Assembly: GCA_017615405.1 (NCBI GenBank)
Contig: JAGAAE010000185.1
Coordinates: forward strand, 1 to 7,828
Source: Clostridia bacterium
Lineage (GTDB): Bacteria; Bacillota; Clostridia; Oscillospirales; Acutalibacteraceae
Direction of reading: 5' to 3'
DNA length: 7,828 bases
Of the stretch, positions 1-4,898 are shown piece by piece. The notes beneath the pieces were generated by a model that saw nothing but the letters and a program-made list of their open reading frames with translations, was not told the DNA's origin and did not search any database. Made by a program: the position numbers and the translations under genes. Position 1 is the stretch's first letter. Every line of letters begins with the position of its first letter.

Positions 1-39
1 AATTTTCGGACTGCTCTCTACTCCCGCCAATACCACCCA
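1..39 (+). ncRNA. ssrA: possible degenerate 3' end of tmRNA (partial)
   Basis: The segments TTCGGAC (5-11), ACTCCCGCCA (20-29) and ACCACC (32-37) match, in order and within one base of the expected spacing, the 3' tRNA-like end of bacterial tmRNA as I remember it from E. coli. However, the 5' strand of the T-stem and the TTCRA loop are missing: the bases between the first two blocks do not pair with CCCGC. The tail reads ACCCA instead of ACCA. This is either a decayed or recombined tmRNA end, an assembly error, or chance. The body of the gene would lie outside the window to the left. A terminator-like hairpin follows after about 9 bases, which suits an RNA gene end. Confidence 0.3.
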
Positions 40-48
40 CGTCCTCTT

Positions 49-80
49 GAAAACCGCTTTTAAGGCGGTTTTCGCTTACA
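49..80 (+). terminator. terminator-like hairpin
   Basis: A 9-bp perfect stem, GAAAACCGC (49-57) with GCGGTTTTC (65-73), encloses a 7-nt loop. The T-rich part sits inside the 3' arm, followed by only a short pyrimidine stretch, so it is a moderate terminator on the plus strand. It would end whatever RNA runs in from the left, possibly tmRNA. Confidence 0.5.
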
Positions 81-108
81 AGGTGTTTTTCCGCCGCGCA
101 TGTCGCCG

Positions 109-140
109 AAAAAACAAATCGACGCCGTTTCCGGCGTCGA
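109..140 (-). terminator. rho-independent terminator downstream of the dCMP deaminase
   Basis: Read on the minus strand, a 9-bp GC-rich stem (TCGACGCCG/CGGCGTCGA, 119-127 with 132-140) is closed by a GAAA tetraloop. It is followed directly by a U-rich tract (ATTTGTTTTTT, ending at 109). Stem, stable tetraloop and U-run make a textbook intrinsic terminator for the deaminase gene, whose stop codon lies about 65 nt upstream on that strand. Confidence 0.8.
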
Positions 141-170
141 AGTTCAAAATATGGTTTATCGTCAGGCTGT

Positions 171-200
171 ATCGCCCTCTTCGGAGGGCGATTCTTTATT
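171..200 (+). terminator. UUCG-capped hairpin between convergent units
   Basis: A 9-bp perfect stem, ATCGCCCTC (171-179) with GAGGGCGAT (184-192), is capped by the exceptionally stable cUUCGg tetraloop when read on the plus strand. A T-rich stretch (193-200) follows. It is best read as a plus-strand back-up terminator protecting the convergent deaminase gene. On the minus strand it lies in the 3' UTR and has no U-run after it. Confidence 0.5.
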
Positions 201-204
201 TCTA

Positions 205-684
205 TTAAAGTTTAAAACTGATCGTCTTACCCGACGGAGAAAAGCCTCTGTATTTTACGACGGCACTGTCAAACATACGCTTTGCCGCCATTGTTGAGGG
301 AGTTTCGGCATATTTATCGCTTAGATATACTACCTCGGTTATCCCCGATTGGATTATCGCCTTGGCGCACTCGTTACAGGGAAAAAGCGTCGTATAGCAA
401 ACGGCGTTTTTAAGCGAGCCGCCGTGACAGTTGAGAATGGCATTGAGCTCGGCGTGGCAAACGTAGACGTACTTACTGTCGAGCGGATCGCCTTCCCTGT
501 CCCACGGGTATTCGTCGTCATCGCAGCAACGAGGCATTCCGTTATACCCCATTGAAATGATCTTATTTTCGCGGTCAACGATGCAGGCGCCGACCTGGGT
601 CGAGGGATCCTTGCTCCGCATAGACGAAAGGAACGCGACCCCCATAAAATATTCATCCCACGAAAGATAGTCTTCTCTTTTCAT
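205..684 (-). CDS. deoxycytidylate (dCMP) deaminase
   Basis: Zinc-dependent deaminase of 159 residues that converts dCMP to dUMP, the precursor for thymidylate synthesis, in the cytosol. The zinc site is visible: HAE at residues 77-79 (His77 ligand, Glu79 proton shuttle) and PCNEC at 102-106 (Cys103 and Cys106 ligands). The KDPSTQVGA block near residue 25 and GYNGMP near residue 47 are typical of dCMP deaminases, including ComEB, rather than of cytidine or tRNA-adenosine deaminases. The start chosen is the ATG at 682-684, because GGTGAT (689-694) lies 4 nt upstream as Shine-Dalgarno. The ATG four codons earlier (694-696) overlaps that site and has no good one of its own. The gene has its own promoter and a long structured leader, and ends at a strong terminator. 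I leave the symbol blank because comEB implies the Bacillus competence context, which is not seen here. Confidence 0.93.
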   Translation of the reverse strand: MKREDYLSWDEYFMGVAFLSSMRSKDPSTQVGACIVDRENKIISMGYNGMPRCCDDDEYPWDREGDPLDSKYVYVCHAELNAILNCHGGSLKNAVCYTTLFPCNECAKAIIQSGITEVVYLSDKYAETPSTMAAKRMFDSAVVKYRGFSPSGKTISFKL

Positions 685-748
685 AATAATCACCATTTCT
701 TTTCAAGACACAAAATGCGGTTAAAAATCACGAAATGGTGATTATTAT
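683..748 (-). promoter_or_regulatory. 17-bp inverted repeat sequestering the deaminase ribosome binding site
   Basis: On the minus-strand transcript the 17-mer at 748-732 (ATAATAATCACCATTTC) is perfectly complementary to the 17-mer at 699-683 (GAAATGGTGATTATTAT). The second copy contains the Shine-Dalgarno GGTGAT and the first two bases of the start codon. The arms are separated by 32 nt. In RNA this would be a long stem hiding the ribosome binding site. The repeat is directly visible; the regulatory role is inferred. A DNA-binding protein operator is a less likely alternative because the repeat is centred well downstream of the promoter. Confidence 0.65.
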
Positions 749-755
749 ATCGCAT

Positions 756-829
756 CTGTTTCGGTTGCCTTTGATTCAAAGGCGAGAAACAGGCGTCTTT
801 ATAATTAATAGCGTGATTTTTCACGCTAT
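756..829 (-). promoter_or_regulatory. hairpin-rich 5' leader of the dCMP deaminase mRNA
   Basis: Two further hairpins lie between the promoter and the sequestering repeat. The first has a 9-bp stem with a 4-nt loop (808-816 with 821-829). The second is a two-part stem: CTGTTTC (756-762) pairs with GAAACAG (786-792) and encloses GCCTTTG (767-773) paired with CAAAGGC (777-783), with a 4+2-nt internal loop. All stems are perfect. This density of structure suits a cis-regulatory RNA. I do not recognise the consensus of any riboswitch class I can recall, including purine, 2'-deoxyguanosine, THF and preQ1. Confidence 0.5.
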
Positions 830-853
830 CACCCTTTTAAGGTTTATACCTAT

Positions 854-882
854 ATTCTAATACAAGCAACGGTCTTTTTCAA
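854..882 (-). promoter_or_regulatory. sigma-A promoter for the dCMP deaminase
   Basis: On the minus strand TTGAAA (877-882) and TAGAAT (854-859) are separated by exactly 17 bp. This is a good housekeeping promoter lying directly after the stop codon of the upstream phosphatase gene. Transcription would start near 847, giving a leader of about 160 nt before the deaminase start codon. Confidence 0.72.
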
Positions 883-886
883 GGTC

Positions 887-1552
887 TTATTTTTTATCCT
901 CGTTTATTTCATCTATGACCTTTAAAAGCTCGCACGGAGTTTTTATGATGAATTTTGCATTATTGGAAAGAAGTTCGTTTTCATCCCTGAAACCCCAGAG
1001 CTCACCGACGGGATAGGCTCCGCTGTTGAAGCCCGCCAAGACGTCGTTCTTGGAATCGCCCAAAAAGACACACTCGCTGGGTTTTACGCCGAGTTCGTCC
1101 ATAACCATAAGCGTGGTAGTGGGGTCGGGCTTTCCGGGAACGCCCTCTCTTTTTCCGGAAATAACGTCAAATACGTCGCCATAGGCATTTTTAACGACCT
1201 TATCCGCCATATTCTGCGCCTTGTTAGTGACGACAGCGATCTTTATCCCGCGCTCTTTTAAAGCCGTTATAAGCTCCGGCATACCGTCGTACGGCACGGT
1301 CGTATCGGCGAAATGCACCGAATAACGCTCAAAGAAAACGTTTTTTACCTTGTTAAATACGTTTACGTCGCAATCAGGCGGCAGCGCCCTTTCGAGCATC
1401 TTAGGGATCCCGTCGCCGACAAACATTTTATATTTCTCGGTTTCATGTTCGGCAAAACCGAATTGCCGCAGAGTAAAATTGACCGAATCTGCAAGGTCTT
1501 TGAGTGAGTTTACAAGTGTTCCGTCCAAATCAAATAAAACCGCTTTTATCAT
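887..1552 (-). CDS. HAD-superfamily phosphatase, phosphoglycolate phosphatase-like
   Basis: Soluble 221-residue haloacid-dehalogenase phosphatase. Motif I is DLDGT at 8-12 (Asp8 nucleophile, Asp10 acid/base), motif II is the Thr of VVTNK (Thr109), motif III is Lys141 in GKPDP, and motif IV is GDSKND at 165-170. A helical cap of about 65 residues after motif I places it in the Gph/PGP/PpaX-type subfamily, which hydrolyses small phosphomonoesters such as 2-phosphoglycolate. The true substrate cannot be read from the sequence. The start ATG has AGGTGAT (1556-1562) three bases upstream. The gene begins about 20 bases after the stem of the rpmB terminator, and I find no promoter between them. It is probably expressed by readthrough from rpmB or from a promoter inside rpmB that I could not recognise. 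Confidence 0.88.
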   Translation of the reverse strand: MIKAVLFDLDGTLVNSLKDLADSVNFTLRQFGFAEHETEKYKMFVGDGIPKMLERALPPDCDVNVFNKVKNVFFERYSVHFADTTVPYDGMPELITALKERGIKIAVVTNKAQNMADKVVKNAYGDVFDVISGKREGVPGKPDPTTTLMVMDELGVKPSECVFLGDSKNDVLAGFNSGAYPVGELWGFRDENELLSNNAKFIIKTPCELLKVIDEINEDKK

Positions 1553-1572
1553 AATATCACCTTTTTTTGCAT

Positions 1573-1610
1573 AAAAAAAGTCTTGGCAGGGATCCTAACC
1601 AAGACTTTTT
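1573..1610 (-). terminator. rpmB terminator, possibly bidirectional
   Basis: A 12-bp perfect stem (1575-1586 with 1599-1610, AAAAAGTCTTGG/CCAAGACTTTTT) has a 12-nt loop containing GGATCC. On the minus strand the stem runs into seven U residues (1579-1573). On the plus strand it also ends in five T residues. It closes the rpmB unit and lies only 10 bases upstream of the Shine-Dalgarno sequence of the next gene. Confidence 0.85.
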
Positions 1611-1626
1611 AAAACAACATTTTCCG

Positions 1627-1815
1627 TTAAATTGCTCTTGTAACCTTATTGGAACGCAAGCAACGGGTGCAAACGTTTATACGACGGGGAGTGCCGTTAA
1701 CGATAGCCTTTACTTTTTTTACGTTGGGTTTCCAGGTTCTGTTGGAACGTCTGTGAGAATGGGAAACCTTGATTCCGAAAGCAATTTCTTTGTTGCAGAT
1801 ATCACATTTAGCCAT
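1627..1815 (-). CDS. rpmB: 50S ribosomal protein L28
   Basis: Ribosomal protein L28 of 62 residues, a structural component of the large subunit. The zinc-binding (C+) form is visible: cysteine pairs C4/C7 (CDIC) and C49/C52 (CTRC) frame the small basic domain. The start is the ATG at 1813-1815, preceded by a near-perfect AAGGAGGTG (1822-1830) at 6 nt. An in-frame ATG nine codons upstream lies before this site and is not used. The gene is monocistronic in layout, with its own consensus promoter and a strong terminator. All eight arginines are AGA or CGT, as expected for a highly expressed gene, while neighbours such as gpsA also use CGA, CGG and AGG. Confidence 0.97.
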   Translation of the reverse strand: MAKCDICNKEIAFGIKVSHSHRRSNRTWKPNVKKVKAIVNGTPRRINVCTRCLRSNKVTRAI

Positions 1816-1869
1816 GGTCTGCACCTCCTTAAGAGTATTCATTGATACTGTTTTTTTCGTAACAGTGGT

Positions 1870-1898
1870 ATTATAACAAAAAAACTCAAAAAATGCAA
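1870..1898 (-). promoter_or_regulatory. sigma-A promoter for rpmB
   Basis: On the minus strand TTGCAT (1893-1898), a 17-bp spacer and a perfect TATAAT (1870-1875) are present, with an extended -10 TG one base upstream of TATAAT. The surrounding A/T tracts would favour strong promoter activity. It lies in the 111-bp gap between gpsA and rpmB. I see no strong terminator for gpsA in this gap. Confidence 0.82.
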
Positions 1899-1926
1899 GA
1901 CTTTTTTGTTTTTATTTGGGATTTTT

Positions 1927-2910
1927 TTAGTTTTCGCTGCCTTTTGGTCTTAACATAAGCCTCTTTACGACCGTGTCGGTCGGCTGACCTTCGTACAAAA
2001 CGCCATAGCAAATTTCGATTATCGGCATTGAGACCTCATATTTTTGAGCAAGTTGGTATCCGACGTAGGTCGCATAGTATCCCTCGACCGTTCCGACCGT
2101 TTCAAGCGCCGTTTTGACGTCCGTTCCGCTTCCGACAAGGTATCCGAAACGGTTGTTGCGGCTATGCCTTGAAGTACAGGTCACAACAAGGTCGCCGATG
2201 CCCGTAAGCCCGGCAAACGTCTTCTCTTTTGCGCCCATCTTTACGCCGAGCTTTGCCATTTCGGAAAGTCCTCTCGTGATAAGCGCCGCTTTACTGTTGT
2301 CGCCGAGTTTAAGCCCGTCGCAGATGCCGGCGCATATCGCAATGGCGTTTTTAAGCGCACCGCCTAATTCCACGCCGATCATATCATCGCTCGTGTAGAT
2401 CCTGAAATATTCGTTTGAAAGCTCTGTTTGAACGATCGTTGCAGCCAAAAGACTCTTTGAGGCGGCGACTATCGAGGTCGGTATCCGTCGCGCGACCTCC
2501 TCGGCATGGGAGGGTCCCGAAAGGACTACGATCCTGGCGGTCGGGATCTCCTGCTCGATCACTTCGGACATTCTTAAAAAGGTGTCCTTTTCAATTCCCT
2601 TTGAAACGTTGACGATAACGCCGGGTCTTTTATATACCGAAAGGCTTTTTGCGACCGTTCTGACGGCTTTGGAAGGTACGGCAAGGATCGTAATATCCGA
2701 GCCCTCAACGACCGACATATCGGTCGTGACGGCAATTGTTTCGGGGATAAAAATACCGCTTAACAATTTTTCATTCGTCCGCTCTTCGATAAGGAGCTTT
2801 GCCTCATCCTCAAAGGGGGTCCAGATGGTAACGTCGTGACCGCAGGCATGGGAATGGACCGCTAATGCGATACCGAATCCGCCCGCACCGAGAACGGTTA
2901 TTTTTGACAT
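1927..2910 (-). CDS. gpsA: NAD(P)H-dependent glycerol-3-phosphate dehydrogenase
   Basis: Cytosolic enzyme of 327 residues that reduces dihydroxyacetone phosphate to sn-glycerol-3-phosphate, the backbone for phospholipids. The N-terminal Rossmann fold carries GAGGFG at 8-13; many homologues have Trp where this has Phe12. VSKGIE follows with Lys104, then LSGPSHAEEVA at 130-140. The catalytic lysine is in ALKNAIA (Lys187), and the C-terminal signature FAGLTGIGDL (232-241) is followed by the conserved TSRHSRN. Length is normal. The start ATG is 11 nt from AAGGAG (2922-2927), a long spacing, and lies inside the end of plsY with a 13-nt overlap, so translation is probably coupled. Its product is the substrate of PlsY, encoded immediately upstream. 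Confidence 0.97.
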   Translation of the reverse strand: MSKITVLGAGGFGIALAVHSHACGHDVTIWTPFEDEAKLLIEERTNEKLLSGIFIPETIAVTTDMSVVEGSDITILAVPSKAVRTVAKSLSVYKRPGVIVNVSKGIEKDTFLRMSEVIEQEIPTARIVVLSGPSHAEEVARRIPTSIVAASKSLLAATIVQTELSNEYFRIYTSDDMIGVELGGALKNAIAICAGICDGLKLGDNSKAALITRGLSEMAKLGVKMGAKEKTFAGLTGIGDLVVTCTSRHSRNNRFGYLVGSGTDVKTALETVGTVEGYYATYVGYQLAQKYEVSMPIIEICYGVLYEGQPTDTVVKRLMLRPKGSEN

Positions 2911-3560
2911 TTTTCTTTTTTCTCCTTGTGGATATTACTCTCTTCGCCCCTTATTATCCGCTTTATATTGATAATATGTTTGAGAATGATTATAATGCCG
3001 ATTATCGACGCCAGAATGACCTTGACGATGATATTTCCTTCGCTGTGATCAATAAGACACGCCGTAATGACGGCAACTGTCGCGGCGGTTATCGAACCGA
3101 TCGAAACGTAGCCGATGATTATGGTTACGATTGCGAAGGTAAGAAGCCCGATAGCCGTCGTAAGAGGGGTAAACGGAAGGAAAACGCCCGCACCGGTGGC
3201 GACCGCCTTTCCGCCCTTGAACCCGAAAAAAATCGGGTAAACGTGACCTATCATACACATTATTCCGCAGACGTAAGCACCGTAGACCGGCATGCTCCAC
3301 GAATAATCGGAATGATTTGAGATATACTCAAAGACCTTCAGCCCGATAAAGGACGAAAGCGCCCCTTTTAAGAAGTCACAGATGAAGGTAAGTATACCGG
3401 TTAACTTACCGCCGACGCGCATAGCGTTGGTACTGCCTGCGTTACCGCTTCCGTAATCACGAACGTCGATCTTGTTTATCTTTTTGGTAAAGATAACGGC
3501 AAAATTGATGCTTCCGAGCAGGTAAGCGACAACAACGGATAAAATAGCAAGCCAGATCAT
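2898..3560 (-). CDS. plsY: acyl-phosphate:glycerol-3-phosphate acyltransferase PlsY
   Basis: Integral membrane enzyme of 220 residues that transfers an acyl group from acyl-phosphate to glycerol-3-phosphate to make lysophosphatidic acid. It is very hydrophobic, with about five to six membrane helices. All three family motifs are visible: RDYGSGNAGSTNAMR (34-48), GHVYPIFFGFKGGKAVAT (105-122), and the HIINIKRIIRGEE block (195-207). The charged C-terminal tail (KEKKEK) overlaps the gpsA ribosome binding site. The start codon shares one base with the der stop (TAATG), and AGGAGA in the last der codons is its Shine-Dalgarno, so translation is coupled to der. The acyl-phosphate donor is normally made by PlsX, whose gene is absent from this window. 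Confidence 0.97.
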   Translation of the reverse strand: MIWLAILSVVVAYLLGSINFAVIFTKKINKIDVRDYGSGNAGSTNAMRVGGKLTGILTFICDFLKGALSSFIGLKVFEYISNHSDYSWSMPVYGAYVCGIMCMIGHVYPIFFGFKGGKAVATGAGVFLPFTPLTTAIGLLTFAIVTIIIGYVSIGSITAATVAVITACLIDHSEGNIIVKVILASIIGIIIILKHIINIKRIIRGEESNIHKEKKEKCQK

Positions 3561-4885
3561 TATTTTTCTCCTCTCTCTCTTATAACAAATCTGACGGGTG
3601 TTCCCTCAAGCCCGAAGGTCGAGCGAATTTGATTTTCAAGGTATCTTTGATACGAAAAATGGAAAAGGTCGGCGCGGTTGCAGAATGCTACGAAGGTCGG
3701 CGGCCTTGTCGACGCCTGGGTCATATAATATATTTTAAGGCGCCTGCCCTTATCGGTCGGCGGCTGGACGCGCGCCGTCGCGTCGGCTAATATATCGTTG
3801 AGTTTCCCTGTCGAGATCCTCATCGTGTTCTGGGTGTCAACGTATTTTATGAGCTCAAAAAGCCGATCTATCCTCTGCCCGGTTTTCGCCGAAATGAAGA
3901 TTATCGGGGCAAAGGGCATAAAGGAAAAATCATTCATCAGTTTTTTGCGGTATTTATCCATGGTCTGACCGTCCTTTGAGACGATATCCCATTTGTTTAC
4001 CGCTATTATGCAGCCTTTCCCCTGTTCAAGGGCAAGACCGGCAATTTTGGAATCCTGCTCGGTAAAGCCGTCGATTGCGTCTATCATTATTACGCAGACG
4101 TCGGATCGCTCTATCGCCATTTTTGCCCGAAGAACACTGTATTTCTCGATTTTATCGTCGATACGGCTTTGACGGCGGATGCCTGCCGTGTCTATAAAGT
4201 TAAATCTGCCGAATTTGTTTTCAACAAGGGTATCGATGGCGTCCCTCGTCGTTCCCGCGATATCCGAAACAAGGGTCCTCTCCTCCCCCGCTATCTTATT
4301 GACAAGCGAGGATTTTCCGGCGTTAGGCTTGCCGATGACCGCGACCTTGACCGTTTCACCGTCGTCTTCGTCATCAAAGACGCCATCCGGAAGGTTTTTG
4401 AAAACCTCATCAAGCAGGTCGCCCGTTCCGTGACCGTGGACCGACGAGACGGCTATCGGGTCGCCGAGACCGAGATTATAAAACTCATAGAAATCGGGAG
4501 GAAGATCGCCGATATTATCGCATTTATTAACGCAAAGGACGATGGGCTTTCCGCTCTTTTGAAGCATCGAAGCAACGTCGCTGTCGGTGGCGGTGACCCC
4601 CGACTGCAGATCTACGACAAGAACTATGACGTTTGCCGTTTCGATCGCAAGATTTGCCTGATTCCGCATTCCCGAAAGAATGATATCGTCGGTCTTAGGC
4701 TCAATACCGCCCGTATCGACGAGCATTATCTTATGACCTCGCCATTCGACGTCGCCGTAGATCCTGTCACGGGTGACGCCCGGCGTATCGTCAACGATCG
4801 AGAGCCGTTTACCGATAAGTTTGTTGAAAAGGGTCGACTTCCCGACGTTGGGACGCCCCACGACCGCTACAACGGGTTTTGCCAT
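3560..4885 (-). CDS. der: ribosome biogenesis GTPase Der (EngA)
   Basis: Tandem-domain GTPase of 441 residues required for maturation of the 50S subunit. GTPase domain 1 shows the P-loop GRPNVGKS (10-17), DTPGVTRDR (33-41), DTGG (57-60), NKCD (120-123) and the G5-like SSVHGHG. After an acidic linker near 170-176, domain 2 shows GKPNAGKSS (185-193), DIAGTTRD (208-215), DTAG (232-235), NKWD (297-300) and SAK (332-334). The C-terminal KH-like domain spans about 356-441. All motifs are intact and the length is usual. The start ATG has AAGGAG (4892-4897) at 6 nt. The gap to the upstream DUF512 gene is 13 nt, and the stop overlaps the plsY start by one base. Confidence 0.98.
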   Translation of the reverse strand: MAKPVVAVVGRPNVGKSTLFNKLIGKRLSIVDDTPGVTRDRIYGDVEWRGHKIMLVDTGGIEPKTDDIILSGMRNQANLAIETANVIVLVVDLQSGVTATDSDVASMLQKSGKPIVLCVNKCDNIGDLPPDFYEFYNLGLGDPIAVSSVHGHGTGDLLDEVFKNLPDGVFDDEDDGETVKVAVIGKPNAGKSSLVNKIAGEERTLVSDIAGTTRDAIDTLVENKFGRFNFIDTAGIRRQSRIDDKIEKYSVLRAKMAIERSDVCVIMIDAIDGFTEQDSKIAGLALEQGKGCIIAVNKWDIVSKDGQTMDKYRKKLMNDFSFMPFAPIIFISAKTGQRIDRLFELIKYVDTQNTMRISTGKLNDILADATARVQPPTDKGRRLKIYYMTQASTRPPTFVAFCNRADLFHFSYQRYLENQIRSTFGLEGTPVRFVIRERGEK

Positions 4886-4898
4886 ATCTTTCTCCTTT

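Noticed and set aside
100..297. 65-codon plus-strand frame near the left end
   Set aside because: It runs through two terminator hairpins and into the 3' end of the deaminase gene, and has no ribosome binding site and no recognisable product.
744..749. TATAAT on the minus strand as a second deaminase promoter
   Set aside because: There is no -35 box at 16-18 bp and no extended -10 TG. The bases are better explained as part of the inverted repeat.
1847..1866. Small hairpin in the rpmB leader (1847-1852 with 1861-1866)
   Set aside because: The stem is only 6 bp and its outer edge lies at or before the predicted transcription start, so it would probably not form in the RNA.
1600..1906. 11-bp direct repeat CAAGACTTTTT on both sides of rpmB (1600-1610 and 1896-1906)
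   Set aside because: One copy is the terminator arm and the other overlaps the -35 region. It is short and T-rich, so chance is the simplest explanation.
2865..3320. 151-codon plus-strand frame opposite plsY and the gpsA start
   Set aside because: It is antisense to two well-supported genes, with low-complexity composition and no initiation signal.
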